NCBI RefSeq assembly: GCF_000213175.1
Contig: NW_009799100.1
Location: forward strand, 3,297,762 to 3,361,761
Origin: Neurospora tetrasperma FGSC 2508
Taxonomy: Eukaryota > Ascomycota > Sordariomycetes > Sordariales > Sordariaceae
DNA: 64,000 nt
Reading direction: 5' to 3'
Part shown: positions 1 through 12,507 of the stretch, piece by piece
How the letters are laid out: each line of letters opens with the position of its first letter
How positions within the stretch are numbered: position 1 is the stretch's first letter
Notes under the pieces: model-generated
Seen by the model: only the letters and a program-made list of their open reading frames with translations
Database searches by the model: none
What the model was told of the DNA's origin: nothing
Translations under genes and position numbers: made by a program

Positions 1-552
1 CCCCGGCCCCCTTATTTATTAAGCATCTCGCCATGGCTTTAGTCACCTAGCTTTTCTTTGCTCTCGTTGACAAATGACAACCGCCAATTGTAACGATGAC
101 GGTGGGCACGTAGATCGTCATCATCAAAGAGGTAGAATGAAAGATTTTCCAAACTGGCCTTACCACCAGACAACCAGATGCGAAAATAAACAATAAACCG
201 CCCATAGTATCTAAACTTGATTAATCGTGAGTGGTATTTTTTTTTTGGAGCATGATGGTAACAACTATGACAAAAAGAAATGAAAAAAATGGGTAAGGTA
301 GGTAATTAATGAAGTGCCATGCAAAAAATAAGGATGACAGGCCAACATCGTACCTTAGGACGTTAGTTCAAAACCAACCATAACAAAACAAATAAAAAAG
401 TACGATGATATCCATTACATGGAGAGATAGATTGCGGACAAGATTAGATAGCCACTTTTTACCCTTTCATATGGCTTTTCGTCACATGGCTACACAGATG
501 ACCACAGTCTCTCCGTCCCAATTTTCTTCTCCTCTTATCCCCCTATTCACTT
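1..552. other. Intergenic edge region, no gene seen
   Basis: I see no supported coding region. The stretch is AT-rich and includes homopolymeric T near 238-246. It probably holds the 3' UTR of the minus-strand gene that ends at 553. Confidence 0.5.
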
Positions 553-3500
553 TCACTTGGCCTCATATTTCCCGCCGATCAACTTTCTCGACAGAGGAAC
601 CTCAGCCCACGTCCTGCCGTCCTTACCCAGCGGAGGTGAAATCGGTCCCTTGTCATCCGCAAATGGATCCTCTTCCTCCGACTGTTCTTCCGCCTTTTCC
701 TTGCCCTTGCCTTCCACGAGCCTCGATACCGAAATGCCGCTACCCACTTCGCCTGCCGGAGGAGCTGTGTATTCCCACCTGACCTCAATGTGCCCAGGCT
801 GTGGTTCACCGTTTTGCTCGCCAATTACCCGGCAGATGATCTTGGCCCAGTCATCCGTCAGTGTCAACTCGGGAATTCTCCAGTACACAAGATGCTTCTC
901 CTTCAGGTGGGTGCCGGAAGGCTTGGTCTGGACACCACTTGCGCGGGCACCCTCGTAAGTCGCGACAAAGGTCACGTTGTGCAGGACGATAGGGCGCTGC
1001 AACGTCACAGAGGGGTTGACGCGGTACTGAAGCAAAAGACCAAGCTTATCTCCCTGGGGTTTCCAAACGGGGTTGATGCTGATCGGGCAGTGAGAGGACA
1101 CGAGGGCGGTATCGTTCTCGGCGTGGACTCGGTAGGTAAAAGCGGGAGTGGATACAGTCGTGAGGTGTGAGGTGTTAATGGTGAACTCATCCGGGGAAGT
1201 GGCGTCGCTAGTAACAAAGAGGCGATTGGGTCCAATAGACTCAAGGCGAGCAAAGTTGTTGAGACGTATTATTTGATTATCTGCAGTTACCGTTAGCCAA
1301 ACTGGACAGCTTTCATGACGTGTCACATGATACATACCGGTCTGGAGGTTATGAGGGTCGGACTTGTATGAGAGAGCGATTTCACCAGTAACTTTAACGG
1401 ACTTGGCCTCTCCATCCTGGAAAAGAGCGGAGACGGTTTCAATAATGGACGAGTGTAGGCCTGGTCCAAAATCAGGTCCGTGGATGTCCTGATGCTTCAG
1501 ATGTGCAATGCCACCGTAAGCTGAGCCCGCTCCATATGACGTTCCAGACCGAATAGACTGATTATCGGAAGCATGCGAGGCACGGCTTGGCTCTGAGCCC
1601 AGAGTTATCGGTGGTGTAGACCTAATAATGGATGAAGCTGTAGCTGGCAGGGATGGTGATGAGGGGAAAGGATTTTCGGGGTGATCCGGTACTGGCATAG
1701 CAGGTATGTACATGGTGTGACGCACATCTCTCCTGCCTCTAACAGTTCCTGCCTTGCGATTCGGGAGTCCCATAGCCGTGAGTGTATGGGCGACGTTCGA
1801 CAGGGCCGCTTGCTTCGCATCTTGGTCCTCTTCCGCAATGGGTTCGTTCTGGATGTTGAGCTTGAACAAGTGATCAGGCTCTTCAGCGGCCGCCTCCTTT
1901 TGGGCCTCGGCGATGGGGTCGTGGGAATACTGAGGAATGGTATAACCCTCGGCATCCTTCGCAGGCTCCTCTTGAGGTTCTGACTGCTGGGTAGAGGCGG
2001 GAGGTGCCGAGGGAGCGGCATCGAAAATATTCTCAGCTGTACCATTGGTGAGGTTGTTGGGAGTCGGTCGTGGCTGGCTAGACTCGGCCTGTCCATCCCC
2101 AGAGTTGAATCCATTTGTACCGCCATGCAAGAAATCATTAATGTTGTCCCTCTTCACCCGCTCATCTGAGGTGGAGGGTCTTTCGGCCATGGACGACAGC
2201 CTGTGAGGATGGGACTCTGCCAGATTGTGAGAAGACCCCCCTGGAGATAATGTCTGACCATGACTACTACCAAGGCCGCGAGTGAAGGCGCCAAGGGCCT
2301 TGGGGGGGCCCAACTGTCCGAATCCCCCATGAATGCTCTGCCTTCGACGTCCTAGCATTGTTCCAATACGGCTGCGTAGCTTCGAATCTATTTCAATTGG
2401 TTAGTAGGCCGATAGCGCATCCCCATGAAAAACGCCACACATACCTGACTGATCTCTAAAGCCGGAGTGTTGACTCATGCCGTCATCGTCGTGCAATGGA
2501 GTGCCCGGAGGGGGTCCCACGGGCGGGCTCCCTCCGCCAGCAGAGCTCGATTGTCTAGCCGTGGTCGTCCTCCTTTCAAACTTGGGCCTTCCAGCCGTAA
2601 CCTTGGAGACGAAGTTGTGGATTTCCAGGCCAGTGTTAATCTCGAGCATCGTGTTCAACACCTCCTCCGCTGCCGCCTGGGTCCGAGTGGCTTGGTCGAC
2701 TTCGTGGGTCTGCAGCTGAGTCAAGACATCGCGTAGGTGGTTGGTCCTTTGTTCGTCTAGAGCCTGGAGGGTTTCGAAGATAAACGGCGCCTGCGATTCC
2801 CATTGTTGCGAGGCAGCTTCCAGTCTCGATGCGGCCGCGTCCACTTTTTGGCTCCTGGCCTTCCCACCCTTCTTGGAAAGCTTTTCGGACTTTTCGGCAG
2901 CATCGTCGAGCTCTTTTGCCATTGTTTGAAGGTTGGCATTGATGGTGTTGATGTTCTGCATCTCCTTGCGGGACTGGAAGCTGCGAAGGGGTTGTTCGAC
3001 ATCCTTATCGATGCGCTGGGCGTATAGCTGGTGAGAAGCCGCAATTCCATCGGTCGACGAGAGGATCTTGTCCCATGGTGCTTGAAAGACACTATTCAAT
3101 GGACATTGTCAGTGCTCTGTATTAGGAAGCGAGGGCGGGATTGAAGTCGGAATCGGAATCGGAATCGCAATTCTGAGGGGGAAGAGGAGTGAGAGAGCGG
3201 GGAGTGGTGCGACGAACCCTAGCTCAGATGCGGCATTGGGAACCTTGAAGAGAAGCAACTTGCGCAAGCCGGCAACATATTGCTCCTCAACTCTCCTGCG
3301 TTCCTGTGGTTTGTTTCTTCAGTTTCGTTGTCCTATCGGTGGCGGATTGTTCTCGGGCGGTCGGCGCATTCGTACCTGAAGCCAGTCCGCAATTTCCTGG
3401 TTGACTTTTGCGATCCGCTTGACCCGGTCCGAGAATATTTGTACTGCTTGGTTGGGCTGGAGGCTGGCCTAGAGCAGAGTCAATGGTTAAAATTGCTTTT

Positions 3501-3586
3501 CCAAGAACTCGGGAGAGAAACACCAGGCTTACCAGCATCGCCGGATACTCTGCTCTCGAAAGGTCGTCCATGGTGGGCGTAGTCAT
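553..3586 (-). CDS. syp1: F-BAR and mu-homology (muniscin) endocytic adaptor, Syp1/FCHo-like
   Basis: Five exons join in frame: 3533-3586, 3376-3468, 3218-3303, 2445-3091 and 553-2387, giving 904 aa. The first exon has two in-frame ATGs (3586 and 3570); the second gives the MDDLSRAEYPAML start usual for the family. Residues 1 to about 260 form the F-BAR (EFC) domain, rich in helix and charged heptads. Residues about 260-600 are disordered, rich in Ser, Pro and Gly. Residues about 604-904 match the muniscin mu-homology domain, beginning near the PDFGPGLHSSI segment and ending shortly after SRKLIGGKYEAK. In yeast and animals such proteins bind curved plasma membrane and cargo early in clathrin-mediated endocytosis; in yeast Syp1 also acts on septin organisation. 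The third intron uses a weaker GTTCGT donor. Domain calls are by recognition; the function here is inferred from the family. Confidence 0.9.
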
Positions 3587-4734
3587 GCGATGAGCTGCGC
3601 AATTAAAGAAGTCGCTCGGACTGGTGAGGGGAGGGGGGCAACGGCACAGGTCAAACCAACAACAGCAAGAACGACATTAAGACAAGACGCCGAAGAGGGC
3701 GCAAAAGAGGAGGGAATTAATGATTTGTACAGGTAAAAGTAAGGTAGGTAAGAAAATGGAAAGGAGATGTGTAGAGCGCCAACCTGGAACTAAAAGAAAA
3801 GCCGGGTCTGGCGTAATCCAATTTGCGCGAGATGTAATGTTAAAGTTGTAAGGTTGAGTTGGAGTTCTAGCGGGTAGGTTACCTAGTTGGTTAGGTAAGG
3901 CGTCAGTCAGGGTGCGGATTCGAGGTACTGTAAGGTACCGACGCTTACATGGAACATACGGGCATGGCAGGGCAGCAAAGCAACATGAGGTGGATTGGAA
4001 GTGTGAGGACTGTGCAAGCCCGGCAGGTGGGCGTTCCGAGGCCATCCTGTAATCCGTGCATCCAGCGCTCGTTCGTACTTGGGTAATTACCACTGTCCAG
4101 GCACCTCGTTCCAGTCCTCTTGGGTCGAGTTCCGAGCCCTGGGCTGGCACCGGCGGCAGGTCCAGTGCTGGGACAGCGTGGGTACGTAGGCACGAAAACG
4201 CACCAGCCGCCCCGAGCTGCAGGGCATTCTGCATCGCTTCCCTTCCTGATGTCACGGGTTGGAGCCTGCGCAGTTGTGGAGATTTTTCTCATTTGATGGA
4301 GCCTCGATGGAACGTGCACAATTCCCCATCAGCTGTCGGCAAGTGCTTGGCGGGCTGAGTGAGCCAATCAGCATGAGACGTTACAGCCCAATTCCGGGCC
4401 GAGCAACCTGAGCTGAGAGTCGTCGGTACGTACCTTTTTCTTGACGTAACTAACCCCTGAGTCCGGCGTGTGTCCAATGCAATTGCTTACTCAATCGTGC
4501 GTACCTCCACCAAAATCGAAATGCCAAACACTTTCACCTGACGCCAAGTCCAACCCCAGATTCGAGAATCGATGATCCTTTGATGTTTCAATTGGTTCCT
4601 GTCTTCGAAAGCCATCATCTTTTTCTCACTCAGTGTCGTAGATCTCAGCTGTGCGTTCAAAGTTAACCGAGAACAAAAACGTGGACACATCGTGCACTCC
4701 TCTTTTTGGGTAGGGTGACTGGAAATATTTCAAC
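3587..4734. other. Intergenic, divergent promoter region
   Basis: This 1.15 kb lies between two divergently transcribed genes and should hold both promoters. It contains TAGGTA/TACCTA short repeats near 3744-3752 and 3880-3900. I see no convincing gene or RNA; the ORFs here lack codon bias, family resemblance and sensible starts. Confidence 0.6.
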
Positions 4735-6017
4735 ATGTCCCATTCTCCTCCCGAGAGTCCCGGGATGACCTGGAAACAAAGCCTGACGGCCTCAGAACGA
4801 TATGACAGTATCCAGAAACTGTAAGTCGCTCTTTGCACATCACCTGACACATATGCTTATCAATTAACAAGACAGCAGTTTGTGGCCGCGGCAGGGCTGA
4901 GTGAAAACGCCTTTGTCCTGGAGAAAAACGCCTATGAATCTGCGCGCACCAGGGAGGAGTATGATGAGTTTTGCAACCAGTCCCCTTTTGGATCTTCTGA
5001 GGCAGATCAGGCCGCAACGGCTGTTTCTAACGAACAGGATGAAGATGGGAACGCCGAAGTGGATCCTGGAGTTACCATTGGTGACTATCAAAACTGCTAC
5101 TACATCACGAGCGGCGTGACTGCCGATGTCTACAGAGCCGGCGACAGGGCGCTCAAGGTCATCGTTGAGACTAGAAACATTGAGCCTCACAATCCAACAC
5201 GAGAGGCAAAGCTCCTGGGCCTCTTAAGCAAGCCATGCATCCCTTTGCTCGACACCTTTCGAGACTACGAACAGCGTCTGGTCTTAGTCTTTCCATACAT
5301 GCCGCTGACTCTTGAGAGCCTCCGGGAGCGGGCGCCCCTCACAGACAGCCAAATCCGCATCATTTTCAGGGATGTCCTTACTGCTTTGGCCTCTTTACAT
5401 AGCCAGGGAATCATCCACCGCGATGTCAAGCCTTCGGCTATTCTCCTTGAATCCCCCACAGGGCCAGCCTACCTTTCCGACTTTGGAGCCTCCTGGCATC
5501 CGACCCTGTCAGCAGCCACGGAGCCCGCAGACAACAAGATCTTGGATATTGGTACCGGCCCCTACCGAGCCCCCGAAGTCTTGTTCGGGAATCACTCGTA
5601 TGGGCCTCCTGTCGACATGTGGGGAGCAGGCGTGATGCTTGCCGAGTGCTGCAGAAGAGGGGCGAACAAGCACCTATTCGAGTCCCGAGCTGTGCATGAG
5701 GACGGGAATCAACTGGGTCTCATTCTTAGCATATTCAAGACCATTGGGTCACCTACGAGGGAGAGCTGGCCCGAGGCCTTGAGCTTTAGGACGCCTCCCT
5801 TTGACATCTACCGCGAGTTCGAATGTCGCTCATGGGACAAAATTCTTCCGGATGTAACTGAGGATTGGAGGGAACTGATAAGTGGCCTCGTGAAGTATGA
5901 TAGCGGGAGAAGTACGGCTGATCAGGTATGTGACCTATCTCCGGTATCAAAACGACCCTTTGCTAACGGGTGCACGTGAGTTAGGCACTCCGATACCGCT
6001 GTATGGATGAAGTATGA
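4735..6017 (+). CDS. CDK-like protein kinase with degenerate active site
   Basis: Three exons (4735-4820, 4872-5925, 5985-6017) give 390 aa; the start at 4735 is in a CAACATGTC context and the 51-nt first intron ends in CAAG. The kinase fold is clear: Lys124 in ALKV, HRD at 211-213, Lys215, DFG at 232-234, then an RAPE sequence and a CDK-type VDMWGAG helix. Two features are unusual. The glycine-rich loop is reduced to SGVTADVY (about 109-116) with a single Gly. The catalytic-loop Asn that binds metal is Ala218 (HRDVKPSA). The overall pattern recalls fission-yeast Csk1, a CDK-activating kinase, but orthology is only a guess. The C-terminus after exon 3 is short (ALRYRCMDEV). Whether it phosphorylates anything is open given the missing Asn. 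Confidence 0.85.
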
Positions 6018-7967
6018 TGATGATTTGTTGACAAACAAGTTGATGGACGCGGTGGGTGGTGTTACCTCTTTCTCCAAGGGCGTAGGGTGAGTAGGATGGA
6101 AATAGAGGAGTTTGTTCTGGATGGAGCTCGTGACTTTGTCTTGAGAATCGGGTGAAAGCCTTTCGATGTACTCTTTCTTTGTGTTGAACTCCGACTCAGT
6201 CGAGTCAAGAAGATTACTTAATGGTTGTATGCGCTGTAGCCCAGAGCCAAACTTGACCCGTACCGCAACCCGGGCAGGCTTGATGAACTCCGTCTCCAAA
6301 ACCAGAACTTAAATGTGGGCCGACGGCGACGAAAGATACGGCAGAGAGCATTCTGGACGAGTTTGCAACGAAGAAACAATTTCCCAAGAAAATCGAAATC
6401 ATCCTCAATTATCGATCGAAATAAGCAACAGGTGAGCAGAGCACAAAAAGAAAAGATACTGGAACGGGAAAAAGAAAGCATCTGGCACCTCTCAAAATGT
6501 TGGACAGTGTAAAGAAGTGGAATCCGGACGGGTCCGTGCGCGTGATGTTGGATGAGCGCTCTGCCGCTGTGGGCTGCTGTGAGCTACGAGCTCACCCCTG
6601 CAAGCGGCGTCCACAATTCGACGCAGGTACAGAACTGGTGGGAAGTAACGTTCATCCAAACAAATTGCGGGTGAAGCGGGGATGTTCGACGTTTATCGTG
6701 GTTGACCATCCAACCTAAGTTGTGAAACATGGAACATTCCCTTCATCTTCCATCCTGCCGTTTGTTGACAAAACTTGGAAGAGCAATCTACCGTCAAGTT
6801 ATTCTTCCAACGCCGAGGAAGAGGCGAACAGACAGAAGAATACCTTCCGCCGATTGCAACCTCGACAATGACGACAAACAGAAAACCTACAAGACCGCGG
6901 ATGTGGTGAAGTGACGTTTCGCGAGGGGCCAGGAATCAAGAAACTAGCCCGCTGTAGGGCAGTCAGCAAGATGAGCAGGGGAAATACCAGGTTTGTTTAC
7001 AGGAACAGTATGGGGTAACAGGGCTGCTACCTAGTTATGGATGGTTCCATTGCTGGGGTTCGGTGCTGGGCGTTGATCAACCGCCGTCTGGTCACCCAAT
7101 TCACCTCACATCTTGGGATGGGAGCTCGGGAGTTTCAACGGTCCTGAATAATCTTATATCATGCAGGATGGATCATAGAGAAGTATCGAATTCGAAGGAA
7201 TTTGAAAAAGCGACCAAGACTAAGTTTGTAGGTGGTTCCTCAATCTTCCGCTGCTTCTTCCTTTTACATCGTGCCTTTCTCCCTTCCTTCGCACAATTTT
7301 CGCATCGTCCATTCCAATCTTCTGGTACCGCTTCCTTTCAACCAATCACGAGCGACCCCAGGTTGTTTCAACTTCACCCATCAACGACAGCCAACGGCTC
7401 AGCATCCCAAACAGAATCTCGCAACGCGTTACGCCAGTCCTTACTTTGGGATTGGACATAGCATCAGACCTGGGGGCCGTCTGGGGGTGAGCGACTAGCC
7501 ATACATACGGACAGGTACGACGGTTCAGCAAAAAGTTTATTTCCCCCCCGGGTTCACAAAGCACCAGACACGGTCGACTTGTTCTCCGGGTCGCGGGAAA
7601 CGGCCACGCTTAAATACTGCCGGCCACCTCTCGCATCCTGACGATTCGTTCAATCCCAAGACCTTTTCGTTCCAGGCCTCTCTAGACTGAAACGCATCCC
7701 TGCTGGCCGGGTTGGCAGACACTCGCTCAGATATTTTGAGTTCGGAATTCTTGGTCCCGACTCTGGCCTTCTTCTTCACAATATTTAATATCTAATACCA
7801 TACCCGAAGCATTCGACCAAGCTAGAAAACGCCCGTCTCGGCTCTCGAGGTTGTTTATGCTCCAACCCGTGCCCGGCGCTTGACGATCTTGCAACCTACC
7901 CAGCATAAGCGCAGAAGATCGTGGACTAGGAAGACAACAGGATATCAACTTGGGTTAAAACCTGAAA
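6018..7967. other. Intergenic, no supported gene
   Basis: About 1.95 kb between two same-strand genes. ORFs here are short, without recognisable domains or plausible splice partners. A pyrimidine-rich stretch (7240-7300) lies about 0.7 kb before the next start codon and may belong to its promoter or 5' UTR. Confidence 0.55.
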
Positions 7968-10874
7968 ATGCCCGCCCAAACCAAGCTCGCTCCTCTCAGG
8001 CGTGCCGCTCCCACCAGGTTCGAGTTCCTCGACGACGACAGCGACAGCAAGAACGACATTGACCAACCTCTGTCTGCATCTCATGCGGCTACGGGCCTGG
8101 GCATAAGTGCTAGAGTATCCGGACAGTAAGCATTTGTTTTCCATTTCCCCATTCCGTGTCTCAATGGCACATTCATTCCTTTGTCCATCGTGTTTCACGG
8201 GGCAGGAATTCTCCCAGCATTTTGTTGTCTGGTTGTCGGGATTTAGCTGGACAAGCGGAACCGGTGCCCTTGACACAAGCTGCAGGGCGGGTTTCTTTAC
8301 TAGTCCCATACGCTAGTTGTCTCTAAGTGGTGGATTACACGCCTGAGTTGGACAGCTTCCATCAGCCTCCGTTGGCTGCTCGTGTTCGCTGTGCCACGGT
8401 TGACAGGATGCTGCGCGCCTGTAAAACAAACACATGCCACTACCACGCCCCTTCCGTTGCTATGCATCATTTATCTACAACCTCGTCCCACCTTGCCTGT
8501 TCGAGCGACATCAAGCGATGCGTAATCAAGAATACCTCGAGAAGAACAGTTGCTCTCCCAGATCTCTTTCATCTTCTTATCCCTTCAGCAAAGCTTAGGT
8601 TCCTTAGTCGATAAGCGAATAACCGCCCACTCAATTGGGCGCTGTGACTGTTACAATCGCGGTAAAACTGACCACTCTTCGCCGACTTGTAGCAAGACCG
8701 TCCCGGTGCAACCCCCGCCCAGAAACCCGCGACGTCTCACAGCCGTTCAGCAAAAGCAGACCTACCGACCCTACCGACCCACCTCATCAATCTACTCGGA
8801 AACTTCTCCGCCTCTTGCACCCCACGACCCCAAGCAACCTAGCACGCTGGCGTCCCATTACTTTCAACGCTATCGAGGGGGCGAGGAGATATCGCCCCCC
8901 AGCTCGCCAGAGCCGAGCTATACTCAGCCCCACCATCGGCCTCCCATCCTTCCACCGGGCGATGTCTCCCCGATCGAGGAAGAATATGAGGAGACGGCGC
9001 AAGGAGCTTCCGAACCTCAGCCCTATGGGAGGACCCAACATCCACACTACCAGGGTCCGGGTTCCCACTCACCTCCATCGAAGCACAATGCTGCGGCCAG
9101 CATCAACGTGATGCGCCGTGGCCAGCGCAGACTTTCGGACGCGGCCCTTCGCAATACTCATGTGAATCGTGCACCCCCATCCCGACAACCCCGGGCCCCG
9201 GGACCGTGTTTACCTTTGTTTGATCCGGTAACCGGCGAACATCTGGACAGCGCGCATGGCCGTCCGCTGAACAGGCCTCCGCCGGGTGCTCCCCATGGCC
9301 CAGATCCGAGATTCGCTCGCCAGCTGCCGCCGCCACCGCCGCCGCCGTTTGCAGGGCCACAGCCGAAAATGGCTTCTACCGGGGATAGAATGATGAGGAT
9401 GGCGAGCGCGAGCCCACGAGAAAGCGGGCCAGACCCGGCAGCCGGAGCTTTCGCGGCCAATCGTCCTGGTTGGCGTGGACCAAGCGGTCGAACAGCTATC
9501 GTTGATCCCGTCCGTGGTAATCCTAAGGTCCCCCCACTGAGGATACCCGATCGCGATGGTAGACGGGTTGTGTCGCAAGATTCCGGACCTAGTCAAAGAC
9601 CCGAGTTGTCTCTGGGTATTCCCAGACGGAATCAAATGTCCCCGCCAGCTCGTGCTGGTGCACCGATGGGGTTTGCGCCACGGGACCCCGGCCAGAGAGT
9701 CATATCCTCGTCTCAGGTTCACCCGCAGTCTGCGACGACACCGCGACCGGTGAGAAGTCCAATCTATCCGAGTCCACCGTATTCTGCGATTACCTCACGA
9801 GGAGATGCACCGTTCGTAGCAGCCCAGCAGCTCAAACGTGACGGTATGGGTCCTCCCCTTCCGATGGCGTTCACCCCTGTTTCACCAACAAACACTTCTC
9901 CTGTGAACTCCAGCCCACAGAGCTCACAGCCGAATTCGGTTCAGAGGAAGCCCACCTCATCTTACGCCAACCATCAATCCCAGGACTCTTTCTCTTCAGT
10001 TTACTCCCAGCAGCAACCTGAGGTGCCGATACCGAAGCAACAGCCTCCTACCCCCCAACCCGTGGCTGCCAACCCGCTTCCAGCCGATGAACCTTGTATA
10101 AAACCCCCTTCGCGTTTCAGCGTGACAACGTATGCGACCAGCATATCCACCATAACCCACGCCCCACGCGAGTCCCTGGATGATTTCCATGACAATAGCG
10201 ATTACCAGCCCTCAGTATCCAGCATTTCGCAGCGGCGTCGTTCAGAGAGCCCCAAGGACGAAGAGCCGGTACAATCCATCATGAACAGGAGCAGACCCAA
10301 ACTCGAAGGCTTCGACTACAAGAAAAACCAAGTCCCCATCGTCGTCTCCCTCCAAGACCAAATCGTCTCCCCCTACGAGAGTGTCATCGACCGCGAATCT
10401 CCCGCTGCCCGCGACCGTCGAGTCGGTATCGCAAATGGATCCAAACCTACTCCCAGGCGCGTCTCCGCCACCCCCTCTGACATTAACAAATCCCTCCCTC
10501 CGGCTCCTCCTGAACTCGAAGCTTTGTCCCTCCACGACGGCAAGCCTTCCAGTCCTAAAGACCTCACCGCCTCCGAGCGTGTAGCACTCTACGACGCTCA
10601 AATCCAAGCCCTCGGCAACCGTCGCATCAACATCACCCGCTCCATCAAGCAGATGACGGAGCTAATGCCGACGGACAACATTCTGAACAGCGAGGCAGTC
10701 CGCCGCAAGCGCGAAATAGAAAAACAAAAAGTCGAAGGCCTGAAAACTGAGCTGGCGGAGGTGCAGAGGGAGATGTACGAGCTGGGACTGAAGTTGCATC
10801 GGGCGTATAAGAGGCAAGAGAAGGAGGCGACTTTTGAGCCTACCACGCTGTGGGTGAGGAGGGTTACTGGGTGA
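7968..10874 (+). CDS. Proline-rich, largely disordered protein with C-terminal coiled coil
   Basis: I model two exons, 7968-8125 and 8693-10874, giving 779 aa. The first ATG stands in a GAAAATG context; the 567-nt intron starts GTAAGC and ends TTGTAG, and the phase fits (CA|C). The N-terminal 50 residues are acidic/basic mixed (FEFLDDDSDS). Residues about 55-640 are low in complexity, dominated by Pro, Ser, Gln and Arg, with a run of Pro around PPPPPPPFAGP. The last 110 residues are different: a charged helical segment with heptads (VRRKREIEKQKVEGLKTELA) that probably forms a coiled coil, ending in a short conserved-looking LWVRRVTG. I do not recognise a family or function. The long 5' intron could contain another small exon that I cannot see. 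Confidence 0.75.
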
Positions 10875-12507
10875 GGGGTGAGGGGTAAGGGCTGAGAGGT
10901 TTGTTAAGGAGGGAGTTGGTGGGCGAGATGGCGATTGACTTCCTTTTCGTCAGTTATGTTTGAACGAACATGTGACAAGTTCTTTTTCCTATGTCTTGGG
11001 GGGATGGTCCTCTTTTTCTTTACGAAGAGCATGCATGCTACAAGCGAGCGGGTAGTGCCGCGGTGCAGTTCAAGTGGAGTTTAGGCATGAGCTGTGGGGT
11101 TTTCTTATGCTCTTTTCGCGATACATATAATGACGACCAAGTAAAGTTTTCGTATTTGTATCTGTATGGATGACATCTTGGGGCAGTTAGTGGGATAGTT
11201 CCAACGGCAGATGGAAGGAAATAATGGATTCACCAACTGCATACCATTTGGTCTTCCATACAATGTGTGAAATGGAGTACAGTTGAGAATGATTATCGTA
11301 TACATTGCATAGTCAATTGCACAATAACATGGACATGAACAGAAAGTCCCAACTCAACTCAGTACCAAGAATCCACCGCGAACTATCGGACGGTTTGAGG
11401 GGAAAGCCGGGACAAACTAAAAAGAGGTACAAACTTGTGAGAATTAAGAAGAAAGAGATGAGAACCCCCATCGCCCTTTTTTGTCGCTCCACTACACCAA
11501 AAAAGTCAAAAAAAAAAACATACAACACCTGGGATTCGCTGGTCGTCACCGACCCAACTACTAGTCAGGCGATTGGTAGCTTATCTATGGGAGAGCGGAC
11601 GGGATCCCGAGTTTTCTACCATCTATGATCGTATGTACTTGATTGGTAGGTAAGTTGCGTCTATTAGGACAAGATCAGAATCGTAATGGTGGACATATAG
11701 CTGAACCATTATTACGTTGCGAGTTCCCAGAGAGCCACCACGCAACTGTAAGCTCGCTGATGGGTTTCCATTTCTCTCTGTCTATGTGAATAGACGGGGT
11801 ATCTATGGGATATGAACCCTTGGATTCTAACTAAACCGTCGTTCTTGAGCAACTTTTGTAAGCATAACGCAATGATGATTGATATGGGATGCTATAGCTT
11901 ATAAGCCACAACTTTTCGGTTTTCCTCAATGGCTGGATGCCTTGATTATCTGTCCACTTCTCCTTTCTCTACGGCCTCAATAAGAGAAACGGCTTCAACG
12001 TGCGTATATACCTATTTAGGTATGGCCAGATAATTTCTCACTCGGGGTAAATGACATCCCACACGGCGCAAAAACTCCCTTTTTTTTCTGTCGCCCCTAT
12101 AAAATTCCAGTTCTCGCCATGCAATGATAATAACGATAACCATGTGATATGATATGCAGTGGGAAAAAAAGGAAAAGGAAAAGAAAAGCACACTGAAGCC
12201 AGACTGGGATACTGATTTGATAATGGTTGGATGATGTCAACGAGGAAAACGGAAAGGGGCATTGGTATAGCATATGAGTATGTGACCATTGAGAGGGTGC
12301 AATAACGCGACCCTTTTCTTTTCCTTTCATGCAACACAGCGATAATGATGGAAGAGCAATGGACACCTTTTCCATCAAAACATGCCGACCATTCCCCCCC
12401 ACGAACGCGCTCGCCGTAATTTTACCCTTCAATCTGGCCACCTTGACCTGCGTCTCCGACCTGATCGTTGTGCCCGTCTTTGCGAATGCCGAGTACTTAT
12501 AACTCTC
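10875..12507. other. Convergent intergenic region (3' UTRs)
   Basis: This 1.6 kb lies between the 3' ends of two convergent genes. It is AT-richer than the flanking coding DNA, with an A9 run at 11511-11519 and purine-rich tracts near 12165-12190. No gene is supported. Confidence 0.6.
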
